From: Ostreococcus lucimarinus CCE9901
Lineage: Eukaryota; Chlorophyta; Mamiellophyceae; Mamiellales; Bathycoccaceae
Assembly: GCF_000092065.1 (NCBI RefSeq)
Contig: NC_009365.1
Span: 124,001-188,000, forward strand
Reading direction: 5' to 3'
Length of the DNA stretch: 64,000 bases
Positions 36,506 to 44,889 of this stretch are shown one piece after another. Below the pieces are notes generated by a model, which saw nothing but the letters and a program-made list of their open reading frames with translations, was not told where the DNA came from and ran no database searches. Position numbers and translations under genes: made by a program. Position 1 is the stretch's first letter, and every line of letters begins with the position of its first letter.

Positions 36506-37953
36506 ATGGACCCTTTGCGTTTGATTAGAGATCATACCATCGCCGGTATAATCGCCGAGTGCGTCCTCGACGCGCCGCCGCTCACGCGCTCACGCGCCGC
36601 GCGCCGCGCGGAAACGGTTCGAACGCGCGCGACTGACGATGGGCGCTCGAAACGGGACGTAGGTCGACGCACGACGATGAAAGGATTCACCTGAAGGATG
36701 TCGACGTCGAGCTCCGGCGGACGACGGAGACGAATTACAGATCCAAGGCTGGGAACAAGCTGCTGAAGGTGGAGGCGATATGGTATTTCATCAAGTATCA
36801 CGTTGCGAACCCCGACGCGGCGCACACGGCTTACATGAAGGCGGCGATCGCGGCGGGGTTCTCGACGCTGTCTATGTTGGATCGGAAAGATTTGATCGCG
36901 TACTTGACGGGGGAGCGAGCTACGAGCGATCGAATCGATATCACCGTGCCGGTGATCGTGGATGAGGAGGGTGTGTCGACGGTTGACGCGAAACGCGCGC
37001 GCGAGGAAGACGAGGCGGAAGGCGTGCCGCGAGAGCGCGTGTTAAGAGATAGGAACTCAGTGCTTCGCGCGCCGAAGGATATGACGAGCGTGTTGGATTT
37101 CTTCGCGGCGCCGGAGGAGGAGAAGGAACGTTTAGAAGAGGAGAAGCAGCAGGCGGCTGATTTAGCCAAGGGGATTAAAAACCAGAGATATCGCGACGTG
37201 AAGGAGCAGGTGTTTTGGAGAGAGCACGTCGGGAGCGACTTTGATATGATGAATTTGGACACCAATGCGTCCTTCTTGAGTGGGCCCAAGCCACCCGTAG
37301 ACGACGGCACCGACATGTTGATGACGGACGCACGCGCGATGGAAAAACAGCCGACCGCACCGAGCGGTCCGTCGACTGCGAGTCGTGGAGGACCCGCTGC
37401 GGCCGCCAAGGCTCCGCGCAAGACATCAGGCAAACCGGGCGGCGTCCCGATCATCATCGTCCCCGCCGGGTTCAATCAAAAGGTCGTTCTCAACATGTTC
37501 AACGCCAAGGAGTTCTTGCAGGACGGCAAGTTTACGCAGTGGGATGTGGTGCAAAAAGGCGGCGCTAAAAAGTCAAGCTCCGTGTACATTTCGCGCACGT
37601 ACAAGCGCGACGGCGCCAAGGTCAAGTACGAAGTCACCGAAAAAGCCCCTCACAAACGTTCCGAAGACTGGGCCCGCGTCGCCGCGGTCTTCGTCCTCGG
37701 TGCTAAGTGGCAATTCAAAGACTGGCCCTTCCGCGGCGTCGAAGACGGTGATCTCGTCGAAACCTTCACCAAGATTCGCGGCTTTCACGCCCGCTTTGAC
37801 GGCGATCCCGAAGTCGACGTCGTCAAGACCTGGAACGTCAAGCCCATCACCATCAGTCGCACCAAGCGTCACGGCGATCGCGCCGCGTTCGAGTTCTTCT
37901 GGGACGAGCTCGATCGTCACCTCGCCCTTCGTAGCAGCGCCTTGAAGTATTAA
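36506..37953 (+). CDS. CDC73: CDC73/parafibromin, Paf1 complex subunit (two exons)
   Basis: Exon 1 (36506-36558, 53 nt) and exon 2 (36663-37953) join across a 104-bp intron to give 447 residues. The N-terminus MDPLRLIRDHTIAG matches plant CDC73. After the junction comes TETNYRSKAGNK and VEAIWYFIKYH, the conserved N-terminal block. The middle is acidic and disordered. The C-terminal Ras-like domain starts at about residue 275 (VPIIIVPAGF) and includes LNMFNAKEFLQDGKF and the WQFKDWPF segment. It acts with RNA polymerase II in elongation and histone modification. Reading exon 2 alone would drop the diagnostic start. Confidence 0.93.
36559..36662 (+). other. CDC73 intron
   Basis: 104 bp, phase 2, with donor GTGCGT, branch motif ACTGAC (branch A at 36636, 26 nt before the last base) and acceptor GTAG. 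Splicing rejoins GA|G to a Glu codon. Confidence 0.85.
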
Positions 37954-38435
37954 TCGCCGCGTCCGCGGACGCGGACGCTTCCAAACGAAAACCCATCCCA
38001 AGTCGCTCACCTCGCGTCGCCGCGCGCGCGTGGTGACGTCGCGCCCCCGACGTCGACATCGCGCACACCGCGTCGCGCGCGACCGTCCGTCGCGCGTCGT
38101 CCGCTCGCAAACCGACGCGAGTTTTTCTCACCGTCCACCGCTCGCGCGCCCGCGCGCGAACGACGCGCGCGCGCCCGCACGGACGCGCGAACGCGACGCG
38201 CGCGCCGGGCGGCGACGAGGGCATCGCGTGACGACGCGCATCGCGACGGTTTTCGCGCGACACGCGCGCGTCGAGCGCGTGCGAAGGCGCGAACGCGCGC
38301 GAGCAGGCGCGCGCGAAGGAACCGCGAGAGTCGGCGCGCGCGGAGAGGCGAGAACCGGCGCGCGCGGGCGAGGAAGGCGCGGTGAAGACGCGGTGAAGGT
38401 TGATCGAATCAAAAAGCGCTCGAACGGGACGCGCG
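37954..38435. other. 482-bp gap between CDC73 and the CER1-like gene
   Basis: It holds the CDC73 3' end and the leader and promoter of the CER1-like gene. A perfect 18-bp palindrome (CCGCGTCCGCGGACGCGG) lies at 37957-37974, just after the CDC73 stop. The rest is extremely CG-rich, and its open frames are compositional; I see no gene in it. Confidence 0.5.
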
Positions 38436-40301
38436 ATGGCGACGAAACCGGGCGCGTTGTATGACTTCCCGTGGGCGGAGTGGGGATCGATGAAGTATGC
38501 GGTGTTTTTGCCGTTCGTGGCGACGGTAGCGCTCGGAAAAGACGATGGGGATTCGTTTTGTTGGCACTTGTTGGCGATCGCGGCGCTGCGGTACGCGAGC
38601 GCGCAACTTTGGATAAGCTTGTCGCGAGTGCACGCGTGGACGAGGAAAACGCGGATACAAGCCAGAGGGATCGACTTTAAACAGGTCGATAGGGAGGATA
38701 ATTGGGATGATTACATATTGCTCCAAACGCTGGTGATCGCGCTCGTGCATTGGATGCCGGGATTGGGGTTTAATAATTTCCCGGCGACGAATGAAAAGAC
38801 GGCGGTGCAGCTGTTGTTGTTGCACGCGGGGCCGACTGAGTTCATTTATTATTGGCTGCATCGCGCGTTGCATCATCACAAATTGTACAGTGCGTATCAC
38901 TCGCATCATCACGCGAGCTTTGTCACCGAACCGATCACCGGGAGCGTGCATCCGTTCATGGAGCACTTGATGTACACCGCGAACTTCGCCATTCCGCTCA
39001 TCGGGACGTGGGCGCTCGGCGGCGGCTCCATCGCGATGTTTTACATGTACTTGCTCGGCTTTGACATGCTCAACGCCATCGGGCACTGTAACTTTGAGTT
39101 CATCCCGCGTTGGTTCATGAGACTGCCGCTGATGAAGTACTTGATTTACACGCCGAGCTATCATTCGTTGCACCACTCGCGCGTGCACACAAATTTTTGC
39201 TTGTTCATGCCGCTGTACGACCACGTGTACGGCACAGCGGATGTAACGAGCGACGAGTTGTACGAGAAGGCGATCAATGGGCGGGCGGTACCGGTCACGG
39301 CGCCTGATGTGGTGTTTATGGCCCACGGAACTGAGTTATTGAGCGTGTTCCACTTGCCTTTCATGTTGCGCAGCTTTTCGTCTCGCCCGTTTGTCTCGCA
39401 GTGGTGGCTGAAACCGTTTTGGCCGCTGTGCGTGCCTTTTGTGCTTGTGTTGCGAATGTTCGGCAAATCTTTCGTAGCCGATCGACACCGGCTCAAGACG
39501 TTGAACTGTGAGACGTGGGTGACGCCCGCGTGGGGGTTTCAATTCTTCATCAAGAGTGAATTTAATCACATCAACAGGAAGATTGAGGAGGCGATTTTGG
39601 ACGCCGATCGCGCCGGAGTGAAAGTCGTCGGCTTGGGAGCGCTGAATAAGAACGAGGCGCTAAACGGGGGAGGCGCACTGTTCGTCAACAAGCATGGGAA
39701 GTCTCTGAAGACGAGAGTCGTGCACGGGAACACGCTCACGGCGGCGGCGATTTTACAGAAAATCCCGAGCGAGTGCAAGGAAATTTTCCTCACGGGGGCG
39801 ACGTCCAAACTTGGACGAGCGATCGCTCTTTATTGCGTGGAGAGAGGCATGCGTGTGGTGATGTACACAACGAGCGAAGAGAGGTTCGAAAAGATCAGAA
39901 ATGAAGCGGCGAAGAAGGATCAGCATCTCCTCGTGCAATCTACGTCCCTGAGCGACGGGGCAAAGATAAAGGACTGGGTCATCGGCAAGCACTGCCCGGA
40001 GAAGGATCAAAATATGGCGCCGAGGGGCGCGATATTCCACCAGTTTGTCGTGCCGCCAATCCCCGAAACGCGAAAGGATTGCGTGTACACCGACCTGCCC
40101 GCGTTCAAGCTTCCTAAAGAGGCAAAAGACTTCCGGTCATGCGAGATGACGATGAAGCGTGGTCACATTCACGCGTGCCACGCGGGCGCCCTCGTGCACT
40201 CGCTAGAAGGCTGGGATCACCACGAAGTCGGTGCCATCGACCACACGCGCATAGATACTACTTGGGAAGCGGCGCTGAAGCACGGATTCGCCTTGGCTTA
40301 A
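38436..40301 (+). CDS. CER1-like fatty-aldehyde decarbonylase / wax biosynthesis protein
   Basis: A 621-residue homologue of plant CER1/CER3 (WAX2). The N-terminal half is a membrane-bound di-iron fatty-acid hydroxylase-type domain with three His boxes: HRALHH at 142-147, HSHHH at 155-159 and HSLHH at 243-247. These boxes are intact, unlike in CER3, so it should bind iron and catalyse an oxidative or decarbonylating step that yields alkanes. The C-terminal part has a Rossmann-like WAX2 domain (EIFLTGATSKLGRAIALYC) and ends in HDIRT-type DTTWEAALKHG. Several membrane segments are present. The ATG at 38436 was chosen as the first true ATG. Roles in algal lipid metabolism are inference. Confidence 0.85.
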   Translation: MATKPGALYDFPWAEWGSMKYAVFLPFVATVALGKDDGDSFCWHLLAIAALRYASAQLWISLSRVHAWTRKTRIQARGIDFKQVDREDNWDDYILLQTLVIALVHWMPGLGFNNFPATNEKTAVQLLLLHAGPTEFIYYWLHRALHHHKLYSAYHSHHHASFVTEPITGSVHPFMEHLMYTANFAIPLIGTWALGGGSIAMFYMYLLGFDMLNAIGHCNFEFIPRWFMRLPLMKYLIYTPSYHSLHHSRVHTNFCLFMPLYDHVYGTADVTSDELYEKAINGRAVPVTAPDVVFMAHGTELLSVFHLPFMLRSFSSRPFVSQWWLKPFWPLCVPFVLVLRMFGKSFVADRHRLKTLNCETWVTPAWGFQFFIKSEFNHINRKIEEAILDADRAGVKVVGLGALNKNEALNGGGALFVNKHGKSLKTRVVHGNTLTAAAILQKIPSECKEIFLTGATSKLGRAIALYCVERGMRVVMYTTSEERFEKIRNEAAKKDQHLLVQSTSLSDGAKIKDWVIGKHCPEKDQNMAPRGAIFHQFVVPPIPETRKDCVYTDLPAFKLPKEAKDFRSCEMTMKRGHIHACHAGALVHSLEGWDHHEVGAIDHTRIDTTWEAALKHGFALA

Positions 40302-40643
40302 GCTTTCACGCTCTTGCATAATTTTTAGGATGACTTCGCCGAGGCTCTCGACATTACAGAGCCGATTCGGGGTTGTCCAGTCGCTCGCTTCACGCGATTT
40401 TGTAGCCATAGGGGCCTGCCCCGCAACTCATTGAAATTTCAACGCTAATGTTAATTCGCGAACGAACGAACGAACGACGGACGGGTCGAAATGCGCGTTT
40501 GCGCGACGCGCCCGCTACGTCGAAAACCTCAGGCGAGGGCTTTACTTTACTGGCCTGCGTTTGTGACTGAATGAATGATTTTATTTAAACAAAGTCCAAA
40601 GAGCTATACTTTACTTTATCTCAAGCTACTAGAGGCGGCAAAG
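40302..40643. other. 342-bp gap between convergent CER1-like and L24 genes
   Basis: Two 3' ends meet here. It contains a small hairpin (GGGGCCTGCCCC near 40411-40422), a 12-bp palindrome (TTGAAATTTCAA near 40432-40443) and a CGAA tetranucleotide run at about 40457-40477. I checked for a tRNA and saw none. Confidence 0.45.
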
Positions 40644-41432
40644 CTAGTTGGCGAGCACTTCGCCCGTTTTCTTCAACACGCGAACCTTCTTGCCTCCCTC
40701 TTCCTTCGTGCCGATGCGCGACCGGACGGACTTCGCCTCGCTGTAGTGCATCACGTTGGAGTGATGAATCGGGAACTCACGCTGAATAATTTGTCCCGTC
40801 TCGCCTTCGCCGCGCGGCTTGACGTGCTTCGTCTTCACGTTAACATCCTTGCAGAGCACCTCCCCGGTCTTGGTGAAGACTTCCACCACGTTCGTCACCT
40901 TGCCTTTATCCGCCCCCGCGATGACGACGACCTTGTCGTTCGTCTTCACGTGCATCGGGATGCGCACCGGAAGTCCACGCGGCGTGAGCGCTTGCTTTTC
41001 CCACTTCTTCTTCGCCACGATTTCCATGCCGCTTCGGCGCGCCGCGGGCACCGGGCTCGAGACCTACGTCGTTCGCGTCGTGCGCGTCTGTCAGTCGTCG
41101 CTCGGGGGTGCTGATTCTAGCCTCAATCGCTTTTCCACCCTTCTCACGTCTCGCACGCGTCCCGCGCGCCACCGCACTGGACGCGTCGACGCGATTAATA
41201 CGCATCCACCGCGTACTCGTCACGGCGTCATCATAGCGCGTCGCGCGTCGTCGTCGTCGTCGCTGACGCTTCGCGCGCGCGTAAACCTAGGGCTTCGCGG
41301 TCGTCGCGATGCGTCGGCTCTATCGTCGCGCGCGACGCGCGCGGCAGCTCATCGACGACGCACCTTGTTAGAAGAAATAGCATTCGCGTTGAACGCGGCG
41401 TGGCGCGCCGAGAGGGCGTGAGAAGCCAACAT
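40644..41432 (-). CDS. RPL24: Plastid ribosomal protein L24 (uL24c), two exons
   Basis: Exon 1 (41432-41364, 23 codons) and exon 2 (41063-40644) join across a 300-bp intron to give 162 residues. Exon 1 encodes a short, Ala/Ser-rich targeting peptide (MLASHALSARHAAFN...). Exon 2 carries the KOW motif (NDKVVVIAGADKGKVT), CKDVNVKTKHVKP and HHSNVMHYS, which match bacterial-type and plastid L24. It binds 23S rRNA early in large-subunit assembly. Phase 0 at both exon ends supports the join. A 40S/60S cytosolic uL24 would lack the HSNVMHYS block. Confidence 0.88.
41064..41363 (-). other. RPL24 intron
   Basis: 300 bp, phase 0, with donor GTGCGT, branch motif ACTGAC (branch A at 41091, 27 nt before the last base) and acceptor CGTAG. 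Confidence 0.8.
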
Positions 41433-41612
41433 GTCGACGCGGTGTTCAATGCGGCGTGACGTGGCGACGGCGGAGGGGTGTCGAAGGGCTGTAATCCGTG
41501 TTTTAAGTGGGATGCGCGCGAGACTGGACGCGTCGACGACGCGCAGACGACGCGGGCGCGGTTCGAGGGCTAGATTGCTATGAAAGACAATGTTTCTAGG
41601 ACGTCGCGTCGC

Positions 41613-42530
41613 TCAGGTGACGCGAACGATGAAATCGCACAGCGGGGCGAGTTGATTTTTCATCGCGCTGACGCGGTCGCACACGACGCCCGGGCGTCTC
41701 GAGGCTTTGGTAAAGGCGTCGAACGTGAACGTTTCCCCGGGTCTTTGACAGAGCGTACGGTACTTGTCGCGCTTTTTCTTTGCCACGGCGTTCGCGCGGC
41801 GCTGAGCGGCGGTGATTGCCATTTCGGGGAGGGAGCCGGCGTCGGCGGCGCGCGCCGCGTCGATTTCTCGTTCCAGACGTTTTCGAATGAAATCCGGTGG
41901 GTGCGCCGTGAGCTTCTCGCACTTGTTGCACGCGATCATGAGTGGGATCTTGCGCGTTTGAAACGATTCGTCGCTCAGGATGTCGAACAGGAACTTGGCG
42001 ACTTCCTTGCGTTCGCTCGCGAAGGACACGCTGTCCACGACGAAGACGACGGCGCGCGCCCGCGCCAACTCTCGCAGCGCTTCCTTGCGCAGCTTGGCGT
42101 GTCCTGGAACGTCCACGACGCGCACGTGCGACTTTGTCACCTCTCGCCCTCGGCTATTCTTCCCGACGACGACCGCGTCGCCGCACTCGTTCGCCTCGAC
42201 GCTCGTCGTCGTCCTGAAACGCTGCTCTCCGTACTTCAACCCCTGCCACAGCGCCGTCTTCCCGCAACCTTTACCGCCGAGCAGCAACACCGCGGGTTTA
42301 TACGTCTTCGAACGCGAGCCCGGACCGCTCGCGAGGGCGGCGAAGGCGCCACCGACGCCGAAAACGACGCGGAAAGCGACGACGATGGCCAGGAGCGTGA
42401 CGATCGCGACGAGCGCGTGCGCGGCGTTGGCGTCGTCGACGGCCAAACGGTGCGAGAGGACATCTCGCGCAAACGTGTGTGAGGTGTTGTACGCGTCGAC
42501 GGCGCGCGCGGTGAGGGCGGCGACGTCCAT
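41613..42530 (-). CDS. SRPRB: Signal recognition particle receptor subunit beta
   Basis: A 305-residue ER-membrane GTPase that anchors the SRP receptor alpha subunit. A hydrophobic anchor lies at about residues 39-58. The P-loop is GGKGCGKT (85-92). The DVPGH motif (G3) and NKCEK (G4) are present. The KYGEQRFRTTTSVEANECGD region corresponds to the switch I area. A Lys/Arg-rich stretch near residue 245 precedes the C-terminal helix. Length is close to family average. It is in line with the L24 and kinase-epimerase genes on the minus strand, but the three have no shared pathway. Confidence 0.88.
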   Translation of the reverse strand: MDVAALTARAVDAYNTSHTFARDVLSHRLAVDDANAAHALVAIVTLLAIVVAFRVVFGVGGAFAALASGPGSRSKTYKPAVLLLGGKGCGKTALWQGLKYGEQRFRTTTSVEANECGDAVVVGKNSRGREVTKSHVRVVDVPGHAKLRKEALRELARARAVVFVVDSVSFASERKEVAKFLFDILSDESFQTRKIPLMIACNKCEKLTAHPPDFIRKRLEREIDAARAADAGSLPEMAITAAQRRANAVAKKKRDKYRTLCQRPGETFTFDAFTKASRRPGVVCDRVSAMKNQLAPLCDFIVRVT

Positions 42531-42617
42531 GGGGCGTTGTGCGGGACGAAGCGCGAGACGACTGGCGACGGGCGAAACCGAACCGGCGAGCTAGCGGTGG
42601 GTACTAATACAACGCGC

Positions 42618-44825
42618 TCAGGACGCGTTCAGGATGGACTGTCGAAGTTGCGAAATCACCTGCGCGGGATTGGCGGCGCCGAAGACGGCGCTGCCGGCGA
42701 CGAGGACGTTGGCGCCGGCGCGCGCGCAGAGCTCGGCGGTGCTCGGATTGACGCCGCCGTCCATTTGAATGTCCAAGTCTGGATACCTCGCGCGGAGGGC
42801 GGAGACTTTGTCACACACCGCGGGGTTGAACTTTTGACCACCGAACCCGGGTTCGACGGACAAGCACAGGACCATGTCGACGAGACCGGCGTCGACGAGC
42901 TCGTACACGCCGCCGTCTTCGTCGCACGGCGTGGACGGTTTGCACGCCACGGCGGCGCGCATGCCGAGCGATCGAATGGTTTTGCAGAGCTCCTCTGCGG
43001 CGGTACCGCTGACAACTTCGATATGGAACGTCACGCTCGACGCACCGGCGGCGGCGAGCGCGGGAACGAGCGTCGCAGGATTGCTCACGCTCAAGTGACA
43101 ATCGAAGAACGCGTCGCGCGGGCCGACGCGTTTCGCCAAATCCGCCACCACGGGAGGACCGATGGTCAAATTAGGGACGAAATGTCCGTCCATGATGTCG
43201 ACGTGCAACCAATCAGCGCCTTCGTCGAGCATGCGGTTGACTTCGGAGGCTAAAGCGCCTTGGTCGGCCGCCAACAGTGACGGGCAAACGATGGCGCGTT
43301 TGGTCGTCGAAACCGCGGGCGCTCGGCGCGCGCCCCACGTCTCGCGGAATGACGGATATAGTCGTAGGTACGCGGCGTACACGTCGGCATACGCTGCGTG
43401 TGCCTCTGGGTTCGGACTGATGACGCGCGATTTGCGAACCATCGCCGCGACGGCTTCGCGCACGCTTCCAAACAACCCCGCGCCGAAGGCGGCGAGTATT
43501 GCGCAACCGAGCGCGGGGGCGTCCGAACACTCGGTGACGACATGCGGCACTCCCGTGACGTCGGCGTGAATCTGTAACCAAAGTTCGCTTCGCGTCGCCC
43601 CGCCGGCGATGACGACTTCCTTCGGTTCGTACCCTCCGCGGGTCATGGTTTCAAAAATCAATCGCGTACCGCAACACACGCCCTCCAAAATCGCACGGAA
43701 CACGTGCGCTTTCGAGTGCTTGAGCGTGAGACCGGAGATCACTCCGCGGCTGAGTGCGTCCACGTGCGGGGTTCGGTTGCCTTGAAAGTGGTCGAGCGCG
43801 ACGACGCCTTCGCATCCAGGCGGGATCGCGCTCGCTTCGCGGTTCATGTCGTCGTAAAACGAATCGCCGCCGCCGCATAAATTCTTAAACCAATTCACCA
43901 CGGACCCCGTGCTCGTCTGACCACCCTCGACGACGAACGGCGCGCTCTCCACGAGCGCGTTTCTATACGTCCCGAAGATACCCTTCGCGTGAAATTCCTC
44001 CTCCGCGACGCCCAAGTGCAGGTGCGACGAGCCCGTGATCAGCGCTAACTGCCCCGGTTCGATGACTCCCAGCCCGACCATTCCCACGAACGCGTCCGCG
44101 CCTCCCTGAATCACCTTCGTGCCCTCGAGCAACCCGCACGCCGCCGCCGCTCGTGCCGTCATCCCGCCCACCGCCGCGCCCATCGGTAATATCTCCTTCG
44201 GCCACTTTTCCACCAACTCCGCGCACCCAAGCTTTTCTAACATCGTCATCGGCGGTCTCCCGTCGCCGTCGAAGTGCCACCGCACGCCGACGTTGTTCAT
44301 CGACCCGCAGTACCGTCCCGTGAGCCACAGGTTTACGTAATCCTGATACTCGCAAATCATCGTCGCTCTGTCGTACCGCTCCCGGTCGTTTCGCTTCAGC
44401 CACAGCGCCTTGGGCACCATCCACTCCGCGCTCACCGGTCCCGCGCCCGCGCAGTTGACGCGAAGCGCGTCGTCTTCCGTCTCGACGCACGCCGTCGCCT
44501 CGTCGCTCGCGCGGACGTCCATCCACAGCACGCTGTTCCCGATCGCGTCGCCGCGCGCGTCGAGCGCGACGACCGAGCAGCACGTCGTGTCGACGCACAC
44601 GGCCGCGACGTCGCGCGCGTCGACGCCGCACAGGCGCCGCGCCTCGGCGATGGCGGTCGCGAGCCCGTCGAGCCACGACGCGGGGACTTGCTCGGCGCGA
44701 CCGGGCGCGGGGTGCGAGGTGGCGTACGGGACGTCGGCGAACGCGAGCGGGACGCCGGTGAGGGTGAAGACACCGGCGCGGATGCCGGTGGTGCCGCCGT
44801 CGACGCCGACGACGACGGGAGGCAT
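42618..44825 (-). CDS. Fusion: FGGY pentulose kinase + ribulose-5-phosphate 3-epimerase
   Basis: One 735-residue open frame with two complete enzymes. Residues 1 to about 495 form an FGGY carbohydrate kinase of the ribulokinase-like branch: DGGTTGIRAG phosphate loop (9-18), WMDVR with Asp103, catalytic Asp244 in GGADAF, and the GGATRSELW signature. Residues 511-735 form a ribulose-phosphate 3-epimerase with all active-site residues: CPSLLAAD (Ser516), HVDIMDGHFVPN (His541, Asp543), DCH (His577) and QMDGGVNP (Asp689). A kinase acting on D-ribulose would yield ribulose-5-P, the epimerase substrate, so direct coupling is plausible but unproved. No transit peptide is visible, so a cytosolic location is likely. 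The substrate of the kinase half cannot be fixed from sequence. Confidence 0.92.
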   Translation of the reverse strand: MPPVVVGVDGGTTGIRAGVFTLTGVPLAFADVPYATSHPAPGRAEQVPASWLDGLATAIAEARRLCGVDARDVAAVCVDTTCCSVVALDARGDAIGNSVLWMDVRASDEATACVETEDDALRVNCAGAGPVSAEWMVPKALWLKRNDRERYDRATMICEYQDYVNLWLTGRYCGSMNNVGVRWHFDGDGRPPMTMLEKLGCAELVEKWPKEILPMGAAVGGMTARAAAACGLLEGTKVIQGGADAFVGMVGLGVIEPGQLALITGSSHLHLGVAEEEFHAKGIFGTYRNALVESAPFVVEGGQTSTGSVVNWFKNLCGGGDSFYDDMNREASAIPPGCEGVVALDHFQGNRTPHVDALSRGVISGLTLKHSKAHVFRAILEGVCCGTRLIFETMTRGGYEPKEVVIAGGATRSELWLQIHADVTGVPHVVTECSDAPALGCAILAAFGAGLFGSVREAVAAMVRKSRVISPNPEAHAAYADVYAAYLRLYPSFRETWGARRAPAVSTTKRAIVCPSLLAADQGALASEVNRMLDEGADWLHVDIMDGHFVPNLTIGPPVVADLAKRVGPRDAFFDCHLSVSNPATLVPALAAAGASSVTFHIEVVSGTAAEELCKTIRSLGMRAAVACKPSTPCDEDGGVYELVDAGLVDMVLCLSVEPGFGGQKFNPAVCDKVSALRARYPDLDIQMDGGVNPSTAELCARAGANVLVAGSAVFGAANPAQVISQLRQSILNAS

Positions 44826-44889
44826 GACGAGGGGGAGGCGCGCGAGGCGCGTTGAGCGGCGAGCGGCGAACGGCGACGACGCCGCGAAG

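Noticed and set aside
36506-36694. Stand-alone 62-residue protein at the CDC73 start
   Set aside because: It is exon 1 read through into the intron; the spliced form gives a full CDC73.
38128-38412. Minus-strand open frame upstream of the CER1-like gene
   Set aside because: Pure CG-rich Arg/Ala/Pro composition with no conserved feature.
41500-41590. tRNA-like GGTTCGAGG box
   Set aside because: No matching A box or cloverleaf; it lies in a CG-rich leader region.
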